From contig CP099854.1 in NCBI GenBank assembly GCA_030062745.1, positions 5,220,301 to 5,284,300 of the forward strand: DNA of 64,000 nucleotides, given 5' to 3'. Numbering within the stretch: the stretch's first letter is position 1; every line of letters starts with the position of its first letter. Below, piece by piece: positions 46,630 to 58,669 of the stretch. The position numbers and the translations under genes were made by a program. The notes beneath the pieces were generated by a model that had not been told where the DNA came from, did not search any database, and saw only the letters and a program-made list of their open reading frames with translations. This DNA is from Capitulum mitella (taxonomy: Eukaryota > Arthropoda > Thecostraca > Pollicipedomorpha > Pollicipedidae).

Positions 46630-46817
46630 TCTTTAGTACATGGTATGGGAAACAGGCGTACTCATGGTTCAGTTGCCCTGGCGAATAACGCTCAGCAAAT
46701 ACGTTTTCTCGCCAATTTTCCGGACGACGGGTCTTTTCGTCAGAGTGCACCGGCGTGGAGTTCCGGTATTGGTCCGGCGTCTTCTCCCTTACGATGCGAA
46801 CATGAAGTGATTCTGCG
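46630..46817 (-). CDS. exon-like segment of the - strand gene (exon b), 3' edge uncertain
   Basis: Acceptor CATGCCTTCAG| at 46818. The frame reads AESLHVRIVREKTPDQYR, then STPVHSDEKTRRPENWREN and FAERYSPGQLNHEYACF. It joins in phase to the segment ending at 46911 (AG plus C gives Ser) across a 93-bp intron with GTAAGG and TTCAG ends. The donor is unclear: candidates near 46630-46640 are weak, and neither agrees in phase with exon c, so one or more exons between them are missing from this model. Confidence 0.4.
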
Positions 46818-46910
46818 CTGAAGGCATGAATGCCACCCACGGGGACCCAAGAGCAGAGATCTGCCTTGTTATAGGTTCGCATGGTGATCAGCACATCAGA
46901 AAGGCCTTAC

Positions 46911-47001
46911 CTCTTTCGATTCCGCAGCAGCGCGGCGTAGAACCTCCGGGCTTGAAACGCCCGTGAAATCGCCCTCCCTAACTGTTCTTCTTTGGCCTCG
47001 T
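46911..47001 (-). CDS. exon-like segment of the - strand gene (exon a), upstream end interrupted by a transposon
   Basis: The frame reads NEAKEEQLGRAISRAFQAR then RFYAALLRNRK and ends at a good donor, AAGAG|GTAAGG. Going upstream, the frame runs straight into the TTAA end of the element 47006-48130. On the far side of the element (from 48134 upward, - strand) a frame reading TNVGACNVRRDC lines up in phase with it. So either the exon was split by the insertion or it really starts between the element and the donor. Confidence 0.4.
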
Positions 47002-47005
47002 TTAA

Positions 47006-48130
47006 CCGTATTCCCGGAGGGTTAGACGGTATAGCCAATTCCCGACAGGGGGCGGATTCAACCCCTCCCCCGAGATCTCGAGAATTATACATCCGATTTC
47101 ATCGCAACAAACGGGAATCCATTTGCCATGACGTAAACTACACTTTGAAAAAATCAAAATTTTGAAAGGGGTGGATATAGGGGGCCAAAATGTCAAAATG
47201 GGGGGCACTTTTGAGTTTCTTATAACTCCCTTGTTTATGGACTGATTTCGATGAAATTGGCATGAATCGAGAGATTACAGATGAGACTTCAAAAACTGGT
47301 ACACACATTTCACATTTTGAGAAAATTTATAGACGTTCACAGGATTCTAAAAACAGGAAGATTAGTTTTTTAACAGGTGAATGAACAAAAAAGGCAAAAA
47401 CATTTTTTGGCTTCTGCTCGTCATGGTATGCTAAAGAAGCACAAATCATATTAGTTTTTGTATAATGTTAGCATAGGCGGTGCCAGGGACATGAAAAAGG
47501 GGGACTGCCATGGTCATGTGCTCCTCAGATCAACTTGTGAACTTTGACCTTAAATGACCTCTGTCAACGTTTTCAATCCTTTGAATTCACTTTGTTTCAA
47601 AAATTCCATTTTACGGCTATTGTGATATAGGTTACGCGCAGAGACCTTTTAGGTCATAGCTCCCTGACCCCACCTGATATCAAGTTGAGGCTTGATACAC
47701 AAGTAGAGGGCACACTTCTACGCCACGTTTGGCGTTTGAAAAAATAGCGCCGAAATATCACTATAAAAGCAAAATTTGACTTTTGACCTTAACTTGACCT
47801 TGTAGAGGCCTCAGGTAAAAAAAATTGTATTTGCACGCTGCCCAGCTACTTAGCTATACATCCATATCAAGTTTTAAGTTCTATCTTAAAAACATTATTT
47901 TGGCAGTCATTTTCCTTTTACCCTCAACAGGGCCAAAAATGGCCTGAGGTGCCTCCCAAAAAGTTGCCTAGCTCCGCCCCTCAGCAGAATAGAATTCCGA
48001 AATTTTGTCATAGTACGTAGAAAGAATGGCTAGGAAAATTGACCAAGTTTCGTGAAGCTGCGCCAAAAACCCTGGAATTGGCAAGCAGAAAACCCGAGGG
48101 GGCCGATTCAGCCCCCAGCCGGGAATAGGG
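47006..48130. mobile_element. non-autonomous piggyBac-like element, 1125 bp, TTAA target duplication
   Basis: TTAA lies at both edges (47002-47005 and 48131-48134). The ends are CCGTATTCCCGG on the left and CCGGGAATAGGG on the right, inverted with one mismatch. A TTAA duplication and CCCTA-type termini fit the piggyBac superfamily; Kolobok also uses TTAA. There is no transposase frame. A diverged relative lies at 27242-28412, and a further terminus-like TTAACCCTATTCCC at 14208-14221. The element abuts exon a of the - strand gene. Confidence 0.75.
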
Positions 48131-48134
48131 TTAA

Positions 48135-51100
48135 GCAGTCTCTCCGGACGTTGCAAGCGCCGACATTCGTAGCTGCCTTGCCGCCGCCTTCCGAGCGTAC
48201 TCAGTTAGCGGTCTTTGGCTGGGGAGGCCCTCGTGTTGCGATCGGCCGAGATGGGATATCTCGACCGCTGTGTCCCGGTTGGGATCCGATGAGATCCGAC
48301 GTACAGTCATCCTCAGATCCACCTCACAACTCTGCCATTTTCATTTCACAATGCAGTTCGCCTAAACCCGAGACTGACTTTCCGTCTTCACATTGGTCAT
48401 CTTTTGGTGCCACTTGGGCCATTTTTGCCGGGAAGTTTGGACGTTTCAGTGCTTCTCTTCGTTTCACCTCGAAGGTCAACCGCTACCGGACTGAAACTAC
48501 TCACGTTATGTCCTGACTGGTTTTCTTTTTGCGTCCTTTTTGGCAAGTTTTGCCGGCAGGTTTGGGCGTCCAGGCGTTCGCCTTCGTTTGATCTGAAATT
48601 TGACATCAAAGGTTAACCGCTACTGGCAATGAAACCGGAGAGTTTTCGCCTGCGAATTTGGGCGTTCTAGCGTTCCCCTTCGTTCGAGATGGAACTTGAC
48701 TTCGAAGGTGAACAGTTATCAGGCTTGTACCAGTGACTGGTGTTAGATCTTGACATTAGCTATCTCTTGGCATCATTTTTGACAGTGTTTGCCGGTAAGT
48801 TTGGTCGTTCAGGTGTTCCCCTTCGTCTGACCTCGAATTTATCTCGAAGGTCATCCGTTACCGGACTGAAACCCGAAACTGACGTAAGAGGCAATACATC
48901 GTCTTGTGTAAGAGGCTTCTTCGTGCTGAATACAAGACATGGCTTCTTAAGTAAAGGTTTTTGGCTGTTACAACACCCACACAAAGGATATACGTTGTAT
49001 CAGAAACATAATGATGAAGGGCGAGGCCAGGTGCAAAAATCGGGGAGGGGGCCCTGATTTTGATCCCTACTTACCAATGATTTACATTATTGATTTCAAT
49101 TTAGTTGTGGCATTTAAAGGAAAATACATATGACACATGTACAGGCCCACGGGGCGGATCCAGGAAAATAAGGAGAATCAAGAAAATAAGAATTAATGCT
49201 TGGTCTTATCAATACACCCCTGGCACTTTCAGCAGGTTACATATGTCCCCCTATTGCGGTTTGCCGGACCCGCCTCTGATGGCTGTAGAATGCGACCATC
49301 ATCCCACGTAAATGCAGTGAAACTGGGCTGTCCAATGGGGAAAAACCTAAGTGAAAGATTGCCGGCAAGTTTGTGGACGACTGCCCCTATGTATCACACC
49401 CTGAATCTGCCACTGGTCCCCAGAAAAAAATGTTTCCAAGCATGTCTTGAGACCAACTGAAGGCCAAAACGTTCATGTCAAATCATAGTAAGTGATTATA
49501 GCGCCGCATGCCAGAGGACGAATATTCGGCCGTCCGCAAGCATTCGTTTAAACCCTGTTTTGTCGAAATCGGTCCAGTAGATCGGCAGATCTCAGGGGAC
49601 AGATCGGTCGTTCCCCTACATGAATTTTGAGCGAAATCCGCCGCATGAAAATAAGACTAAATATTACTTTAATATAATAAACCAAAAACAGAAATTACTT
49701 GAGATGAATCGTGCTTGCAGATAGGCATCACGCTGCACTACGGGTGGGGTAATGGTCATCCGGTCACGATCAAAAAGGGGAAAGTGCCGAAAAGTTTGGG
49801 AATCGCTATTTTTAAGCGCGGTTTCAGCCGCCTAGGCTGAGAGCCTAGGATTGTCGCCACCGGATTCGGTTAGCGGCCGGCGGTGGCCGCGGCTCCCCGG
49901 CCGTACCGGAGCATGTGAAGACAGAGCGGCGACGGCCGTACCGGCCGCAGGTGATTCTCAATGACGGAAAAGCACCCGCCGCCCGACACACGGCCGATCA
50001 ACACGAATGAAGGCGACGGGCTGGAGGGGGCAGCTCCCGCCGACCACCATCGGTCAGCCGGCAGGTTATCTCCGCCGCCGCGCAGGAAATGGCCGACTTC
50101 CGGTCGGAAACGGCGGACATCCGGGCGGATGACCTAGGCGCCGGCGTCGACGCTCCTGCGACGGGGCCAGAGAGCCAGAATAACAGAGCGTCGACAGTCA
50201 GAGAAACAGAGCCGTCAGCAGAGCGTCAAAATAACATAACTGTCTTGGCTTGGCGATTTACACATTCCATTGTCAATTTTTCTATGTACTCTGGAACGCT
50301 GCTTGTAGGAATCCACGGTCATTGTTTGGAAAATAAAACGCCTCATAAGCTTTTGGGTCAAACCTAGTATCCGATCTTACATCGAAAGCTCATGTCGCTG
50401 ACTCGCTTCGACCACCATCACGGCGGTTCCACGTGTTGAAACAGCTCGGGAGATCGGAGCCTCCGTGGGCCGATCTCCTCACCGTTTATACACCCTTCAC
50501 CCGACCAGTGTTGAGAACACAACTGCAGAGTCTGAACACAACCCTTTGTGTCTGTTTGACGGACAGGTGCAAAAAAAGATCGTGTCTGACCAGTATAGTG
50601 CAACCTTACGTTAGCTGTCGATCGGTCTCGGCGGCCCTCCGTTTGGCAACGCTCAGCACGAAACGCCCTCTCTTGGTTGAGAGCATCGCCGTCGGTGTCG
50701 GCGTAAGGAGGACAGCAGTGATATTTTGCCATGTTTCGTTGCCTCGCGTTGTATGCTTGAGTTCGCAGTCCATGACGCGTCCTAGTTGACCAGTACCTTG
50801 GCGCTCACGAAACATTTCAAAACATCCCCGTATCCGAGACTGTTCGTTTTTTTTAATGAACAATAACGGGCATGTTTGCATGCTTGTATGTATGTTCTTT
50901 AACATGTGCGACTTAATATTTTAGACGCGTGACTGTCATTGTTGACTTCGCGAAATGAACCGTAAGCCAAACAACAAACCGACCATGACACAAAATCGTC
51001 CAAAAAATATCGTAAGCCTGCACTTCAATCAGCAGATTTAAGCTGCCCGCTCCGGCGTACAAGATCGCCCGAAGGAAAGTTTGCCTAACAAGAGCATGAC

Positions 51101-52600
51101 TGCACATGACTATGTACCACTAGCTGACAAGTTCTGAGATAGATCTGCTAGGTAGGCCTCGATCTCAACCCCGGTGACGACCTGTCCAGGCGCTGTCACC
51201 GCCGTCTGTAACTCACTGGGGTACGAGCGGTCGCCACTCGGGCGTTGCACAGTCGGCACGTCTGCTCCCAATGCTGTGACGCTTTTCAAATGTTTCATTG
51301 GTTTTGAGCGCGCAGGACAGGGGATGGAGAGACGTTGTATAGGGAAGAGAGAGGACAGAGGGCGGAAAAACAGGACAGGCAGGACAGAGAGGACGGAGAA
51401 AACAGAGAATGGGGAGGACAGAAAACGTAGCGAATTGAGTACGGAGAACATGGAGAGAACAGATGACAAAGCGGGTGCAACGTATGTTGAACTGGTCAAC
51501 GTGTTAGTGTGAAAACGTCGATATCCACAGAACGGAACTACCCTGCTTTATGTTTCATTCTGCGATACGAAGCCCGCGTACGAAATACATCATTCTGCGC
51601 TGCGAAGCCCGCGTACGAAATACAATCGGGCGCCCGCCTGCGGTGTTTCCTCAAGCGGCCAATTAATGCTCACACTTCGTTCAATTTGATTCTGATACCA
51701 TCGAACGCATAATGAAATAGACAAATCCTGTATGACAAGACAACAGAAGACAAAAGGCACAGGGTGAGAAGGGAGGAACTGACAGTGCGACACTGCAAGC
51801 ATTTAGCAACTGTGACTGGTGGCTGATTGTTTGCTGGATGTGCTGGATAACGCGATAGCGTAAACAGCGGGTAATCACGGGCCGCAGCGTTTTAACAAGC
51901 GCTGGACGGGCTACCACACGGGCCAAAACAATGCTAATATCTGCTGCGCCTTAAGTTCCAGGCCCGGAACCAGTGCTAAGAAAAAGGCAAATGTGAAGTA
52001 GCCACATGCCTGAGGAGCAAATATTGGAAATGAACAGAGGTAAGTGATGTCACAGATTTCTCTAGGTCGTTGGTCCGGCTGCGGCTGCGATCCAGCGGTG
52101 CCAGTTCTGAGCAGGAAATAAAATATCCCACCGTAGACTGTTGATAAAAACATTCGCGCAGGTGAACGCCGAGCCATACTACAGCTAAACAGCCCTTGCA
52201 GTAACCAGTTAACCAGTGATGGGGCGGGGGTTGGAAACCCATCGCCATCGCATGTCGACAAATTTACCCATCCTGCTCAGTCTTGCCGTTGTGTGCTCTG
52301 TTGTAATCGGGAATGGTAGATATCCATGGATAGTCTTGAGCATGTATACGCACTGGCGTATTACCATATTGACTGCAGCATAATGTATCCTACTTATTGC
52401 ATACGTATCTGTTCAGTACGACCAATGCCTAACTGGAGTCAACGAGAACGGAAAGTCTGCGAAAGAAAGATGTGCCTTCCAAAGACTGGAAAGAAAAGCC
52501 AAATGTAATGCGTCTTGAGCAACAGTGTAGAACAAAAATGGATTAGGCCGCAGACAAACTGGAAGTGAAAAAAAAACTTATAATCATGACAAAAAAACAG
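48135..52600. other. no gene assigned; CpG-rich patch and transposon debris
   Basis: It holds the ~140-bp degenerate tandem at 48380-48890, a CpG-rich patch at 49840-50230 without recognised gene, and a purine-rich GGACAGAGAGGACGGAGAAA stretch at about 51310-51430. Open frames here are short and unassigned. Confidence 0.4.
48380..48890. repeat. degenerate long tandem repeat, about 120-150 bp per unit, about four units
   Basis: The order TTTGCCGGnAAGTTTGGNCG, TTCAGG-GTTCCCCTTCG, CTCGAA-TTGACNTCGAAGGT and CCGTTACCGGACTGAAACC recurs near 48425-48510, 48545-48635, 48650-48720 and 48785-48890. The units are diverged and of unequal length. Confidence 0.75.
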
Positions 52601-52688
52601 TCACCTTACTGCCGGTCGTGTTCCACCTGAAGCGATCCGAGGACAGCTACGTGGCCTCGTTCGCGATGGAGACGGCGTCCGCGCTCAG
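52601..52688 (+). CDS. isolated exon-like segment, product unknown
   Basis: 88 nt between an AAAAAAACAG| acceptor (poor pyrimidine tract) and a CTCAG|GTGCGG donor. The frame reads LLPVVFHLKRSEDSY then VASFAMETASAL. Composition jumps from AT-rich to GC-rich at the proposed start, as expected for an exon. No family was recognised. It does not join in phase with 53262-53374 directly. Confidence 0.3.
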
Positions 52689-53261
52689 GTGCGGCGAAAT
52701 CTGCCGCAGCCCGCGGCCCGCAGTGAAGCCACGCGCGGGCGGGAACGTCGAGGTCGGGGCCGCCCGGGGGTGGTGTCAGCACCAGTTGGTGCGCGTCGCC
52801 GCGACGCGGATCAGAGGGTCCCGCGAACGTCCGGACCAGTGCAGCCTTGTGGACTCTGCTCACAGCCGGCTGCGCTTTCTTTGAGACGTGGCATGATTAG
52901 TGTTTGACATGTTACGTGTGGTCGCGTACTCTGGCTGAAGCCGAACTCGAGGGACACAGTACTGACCGCACGTCATGTCGGAAATATTCGTCAGCTCGTT
53001 GAAGAAGAGTCCATGACGAACAAAGAAATAAAAGTCTGATACTCCCGGAACTTAGCTTTGTGAGGCAATGTCGAACGAGAAGTACTCAGTGTCATGAAAG
53101 ACCGGGAACGTGTACGTTTAAAATGGTATTTCCAGACGTGCAAAATCCGTCTGAGTTTGTACAATGCAAAAATCTCTTGTTTTGAAGCAAGTTTCAGAAG
53201 ACATGACCCTGACGTTAAAAGCTGAGGAGACTTGTGGTCGTGGAGCTTTTGTCAACTGCAG

Positions 53262-53374
53262 AGCTTTATATCAAGAATCCCGACAGCAGTACAGAACAAC
53301 ATAGAAGAATTCCTGTTCGTACTGGACCACCGAGGTGGGATTACACGGCTTTCCTGCTTGATATCGTCATTTCA
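53262..53374 (+). CDS. isolated exon-like segment, product unknown
   Basis: 113 nt between acceptor TTTGTCAACTGCAG| and an excellent donor TTTCA|GTAAGTG. Two frames are open; the more protein-like reads SFISRIPTAVQNNIEEF then LFVLDHRGGITRLSC. No family was recognised. It may belong with 52601-52688 if an exon between them was missed. Confidence 0.3.
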
Positions 53375-53814
53375 GTAAGTGCTGAAGTGAATAACCGTGA
53401 CTTTCCCTTCCCAGTGCCAAGTGCGATTGTGTCACCTCACCCCATTTACAATCCTGGGTGTGACAGTAATGAGTCCCCCGTATGGAACCTCGAAAAGTAG
53501 ACCACCCGCCCACCATGGCTCCTCAACTGGAGCGTGACGAGATGTGGTGCAATACTTCCGACTGCTGCACCGGCTGAGTGTCCCGTCTATACGACAGAAT
53601 GTCCGATTGCAAAATGTTCACCGCCAGGCGGCACAACCGAAGGTCGCTTCAGGAAAACAGATCATCCGATCAACCAATCACAGATCAGGCAGAAGTCGTC
53701 CGACCGCTGCATGTGGCAAATGAAGCCTCAAATAATCTTGGAATTCCCGAAAAGAGCGACACGCCTGGGATACATTCAGTCAAAACTGACCAGACGAAGC
53801 CTGCGAACGGAGTG

Positions 53815-56800
53815 AGTGACCGAAGCACGGAATAGACCACTGCTGTTCTCCGGACAAACGTAGAAATGGAGGTTTTTCATTAAAAGGCAGTCAGTGCGCA
53901 CCGATTGGGGAAAAATGAGGAGACAGCACCAACTTTTCCTGGGAGATATCCAATAAAACAGGTAAACATCGAAGCCGACTACGTTCATTAGTGAACCCCG
54001 TTAGAAACTTGGGGTGGTCCCACTCGGCCGACGCTTACCACGCCCCAACGCACCGCTGGATGTAAGCGCACGTGGAGACGGGGTGCTGGCCGCGTTGCAC
54101 CCTGAGCTGTGTGTGAGGCGTGTGTTTTGCTCACGTTGCCGCCAGGTCGGTCCCTGAAACCCTTGAGCCGTAGACGTGTCTCGATGCGTTTCTGCGTCGT
54201 CTCCAGTTTAGCCCTGGTAATTCTGGCACTGCGCCATGCATGCGTTCGCCGCCTAAACTGGCTGAGCGTATTCTTCCGCTGACGTGTGGTAATCCGCGTG
54301 TTGCTTCTGTTTCCAGGAGAAGGGAATTCAACACCATCTGAATTCTAGCCACAGCCAACTGATCATTGTTAGCCTTCTCCAACACATCTTATTTGAATTC
54401 CCTGGAATCTCAAGTCCTTTGGAGATCCTTTTGAAGGTAGGTGGAGAGATTTTCGTCCTTGGCGAAAAGGACTCCTTCGATCCTGAAGGAATACTGGAGT
54501 GTGCGCAATTTCACGGGAACTAACTGGGACAGGTTTGAACACAGGCGTAAAAACGCCATGCTGAAGGTCACCATGGGTTTCGGTAATGAATTTTAGAGAT
54601 CTCTTGGAGATGCTGGCACTTAAATGCCTCACTTTGCATGGAAACTTGTCCTCCGGCTGTTCCCAGCTGCTGCTGAGACGCGACAATCCAGTTCAGTATC
54701 GGAACCGTCACCCCACGCAAAGGGATTTATGCAGAGCAGAGAAACATTTTGTGGTGTGCCACGGCTTTTGATCCGTGGTTTGCGCACATTCGACGGCTTA
54801 GGACGTGCCGAGAAAGATACCCAGTTGCATTTAATTGCTTTTATTCGAAATGAACATCTCGCACAGCGGACGAGGCGCTAAAGTCAACATTCAGGGAATC
54901 ACGAAATCCGTCTCCGCCTTACCACACACGCATCGACAGGCGACGTTGTTTTCGCTCAGTGAACTTACAACTCTCCGTTTCACCGATCGCCGTGCGCGGT
55001 TTGGTGACCGCTAGCGCGACATGCACGTCAGCCCGTGTATGAGCTGGGATGCACTGACCTTCATATACCATATCATCTATGATATACAATTTATTTGGTC
55101 AAATCTACACAATCCTTGCCCATGTTGCGTCATAACGACACTGTTAAAAGACGCTAACTTACGAGCAGACCAGGACAGTTCAGTCGTTTGCGTCAAGTAA
55201 AGAACATTTAAAAACTTGATGGAAACGTGTGATCTGCATTATGGGCACCTCCGCTGGCAGCGTCGTGTGGCCCGCGATAACGTTCTCTGACGCTGTTGTG
55301 ACCTATTTTCAAATTCCATATTCCGTACTATTTTTACACCTGCCTGGTGAGCCGGACTCTGTTGTACCTACCGAAGACCAGTCCAGCAGCTCGCGATAAC
55401 GAGATGCCTGACAGGTGACATCACACTGTGCGATTGCCGCACCCCGCTGTGGCTGTCCTCGGCGGTATTTTCTGGCACTGCGTCGGTTTGAGCCTCCGTA
55501 ACCAGCTCGCACACCGGCGTCTGCCCATCGCAGCGCGCGGCCACCACCTCCTCAGAACCGCATGCTCTCTCGGGCTTTCCTTGCATTGGCTTGAAGCTCA
55601 GCACAGGTTCAGTGTGTAACGGACTGTTCGTGGCTTTCCTTGCTTGTCCCAGGAAGAACCGTGGCCCAGTCGTCACTCCGTCCAGAGACGCGAACAAATG
55701 ACACGTCAAGTTCCGTCTCATTAAGAAGGCGGAGTTAAAGTTAAGGTGACTGAACTGGAATAACTCAAACCCACTTTTTATGGCCGCTGCCGCACTGATG
55801 GAAAATGTTGCACACCGCATCCGAAGGCAGCCGAAGCTGCATTCATCACTATGTTGTAGTCAGGAGGGAGGCTAATTTCCACGCCGGCATCGCCAACTGC
55901 GAACAAACTGCTCGATCTCGCTTGCGGGAGAACGTCGACTGTTCTCCAGGCAACACAGTTCCGATGTCGGTGCGTTGTCTTGACGTGGGCGGTGGCCGCT
56001 CTCTCGCTGTCATATCGCACGATGTGAAAAGTGCGCCGACAAACTTTCCGGTATCTGACAGTGTATTCGGATTCCTCCTCTGTTCGCATGCATTACTGAC
56101 AGGTGTCCACAGCGCGAGGCGCGAGCCCATTAGACGTTGCTCTGAATCGTCGCATGGCTCCTCACTCTGCGTTTCAGGGGTAGTGAACGCCACATTACTC
56201 AATGACTTATCCACAAACGTTTCGTTGTCTGACGCTCGCCTGGGTTTTGGTTTCGTTTTTGTTGAGCTGCAGCAGATGCTCAGCGTCTGAGTTCATCGGC
56301 AACACATCAAGGCGCATTCGTAACGACAGGCTGCCGTTTTGCCTCAGGCGTGCGTGTCGTGGCGCCGGCGGCACCTTCCGCCTCACCATTCGTGCGCTGA
56401 GGGCACCAGCCGTTCGACGTCCCTGACGTTTCGCTCCTCTCATGAAGTCTTTCCTCGTGTCCTGGAATCGGACACCGGCGCTCACAGCACGCGGCCGCAC
56501 GGGTGAACAAGCCTTGCCGTGTCGAGTAGACAGCAAGGTTTATGCGCAATGCGGTTTTTATCGCCGCGCCAATTCGCACATGTCCGTTGTCCTGTTCCAA
56601 AGTTTCTGCTGGCCGTGGATGAAAACATTTGCCTGCAACCGTGAACTTATGATACCAGTGAAAGCTTCATGTAGTCATCCACGGTACAAATTACAAAGCC
56701 ATTCCAATCGCTGCAACGCACTCACTGTGACTGGAATGCCGGTGACAAGAAGACGTGAAATGCGTCCTCAATATATCAAGAAACTGTGAACTCAGCAACA

Positions 56801-57690
56801 ACTGAAGCCAAAAACGCGCGTCACAAACAGGAGAAATGGCTGGAGTCGAGAGATGTTGTCATTGCCAGCCCACGTCGGCTCAGTTTCGAGAAAAATGTTT
56901 CTCAGAATTTAACCACTCGGCGGCCTCAGCATCGCCCTACCGCAATGGATTTTCTCGTTCGTCCAAGCCAGTTATGATTTTTACTCTCTTCGACATGACA
57001 TAATGCACGAAGATAAGGGACGGTGTACCGCGGTGCAGGAGGTGAGAACCCAGCTAGTTACACAACCACGGCATGGGTTTTCCAGGGGCCACGGCACGGC
57101 TTACCCACAGTTGAGTAGCAAGCACCGATCGTGTGATTCCGGCGTATCTAGTACCTATATCGAAGATGCACCGTGCGGCGGTCGGACGGCCGAGCTGCTC
57201 TCGTTGCTATGGTAACTGGAGCTGTCCTTGAACCCCGCTGCCGCCACTTCGGTGATGTTCGGCAGTGGACTCTGGCTGAACCGGACCCAGTCAGAACAGT
57301 TCCAATAAGAGTGCGAGACAGGCGCACACGCCCTTCTCTGTATTGTGTGACCTTCACACGACGGTTTTAGGTCAGAATGAGTCATGAGCCACAAGGTCTG
57401 TTTCTGTGTCAGATGGATATACATAGCATTGCTGGCACGTTTCGACGTCTCGGGTTTCGTTCGATAGAAAACAGCACAATGTTCGGCTTCAGATCGCGAA
57501 ATACGCAGTGACATTACCATCTCTATAACTCCAATGGCCAGGCATTTGTAAGGTAGTGCGACAGGCCCACCAGTTCCAAAGACAAAGTCCGGTTCGACAT
57601 ACCTACGCGCTCACTGGTTGTTCGTTGCTGAGCCTGCGCGGCACCGTGACGGCGGGGTTCGCGCAGCAGAGTCAGCCGGATCCAGTCAAA
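53815..57690. other. intergenic DNA without recognised gene
   Basis: Moderately CpG-rich unique-looking sequence. Several overlapping frames of 100-160 codons on both strands have no recognisable domain or convincing splice sites. Confidence 0.35.
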
Positions 57691-57714
57691 GGCCGCCAGC
57701 TGTGGATTCGTCAA

Positions 57715-58170
57715 GTTTGTAACACAAACGTACACATACGTAGTCAGCTGCGGGTCTGTTAGGTCTGTAACATGAACACACACACACAAGATAGTCAGCC
57801 GGGTAAGAGTAAGCGTCGGCAGATAGTCCGTCAGGTCTGTAACACGAACACATACAGTCAGTTGCGGATCTGTCAGGTATGTAACACAAACACACACAGA
57901 GACAGTCAGCTGCGGTCTGTCAGGTCTGTAACACAAACACATACACAGTGAGTTGCGGGTCTGTCACGTATGCAACACAGACACACAGTCAGCTGCGGGT
58001 CTGTCCGATCTGTAACACAAACACACACAGAGATAGTCAGCTGCGGGTCTGTCCGATCTGTAACACAAACACACACAGAGATAGTCAGCTGCGGGTCCGT
58101 CCGGTCTGTAACACAAACACACACAGAGATAGTCAGCTGCGGGTCCGTTAGGTCTGTAACATAACACACA
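57715..58170. repeat. 48-bp minisatellite
   Basis: Best-conserved units at 58010-58160 repeat GATCTGTAACACAAACACAC, ACAGAGATAGTCAGCTGCGG and GTCTGTCC, 48 bp in all. Units before 57960 and after 58160 are diverged and of unequal length. Frames stay open because 48 is a multiple of three. Confidence 0.9.
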
Positions 58171-58660
58171 GACGGACAGCCGCGAGGCAGACAAGTCTGT
58201 AACACATGCAACACAAGTAACACAAGTCTGTAACACGTTCACACAGACGTTTCCCTTTTTTCTTGCCAAATGCATTTCTGTACCCTGTGTGGGCGGCCTT
58301 CCTCATGCGACAGCGGGAATCTCTAGCTGCCGCACCTATTACCTGTTCATGTTTGCTCCAGTAACAGTCATTGTACAACAGGAAGTGATTTTAAGCATTC
58401 ATTTTAAAAACAAAGATTCACTAAACTGGTACACAGCATACGCGGTAATATCAAAGCACACATGTAAAGGACATATTTTGACAGTAACTCCGCCGCTCTT
58501 TGATGAGCAGAACAAATGACGAGTTATTGCATGACAGCACCGAACAAAATCATTTCGCTCGCACTGTATTTGAGACGGCACCTGTGTTCAGGACGCATCG
58601 CCCGCATAGCATTAAGACAAACTCCGGCTGCCAGGTACACCACGCACCAGTGCCCCTGAC
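58170..58660. other. no gene recognised
   Basis: Unassigned sequence between two minisatellites; nothing identified beyond decayed repeat units at its left edge. Confidence 0.4.
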
Positions 58661-58669
58661 ATTTTAGAT

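Noticed and set aside
54369..57520. Several frames of 100-160 codons between 54.4 and 57.5 kb
   Set aside because: They overlap each other on opposite strands, are unlike any known family, and lack splice or start signals.
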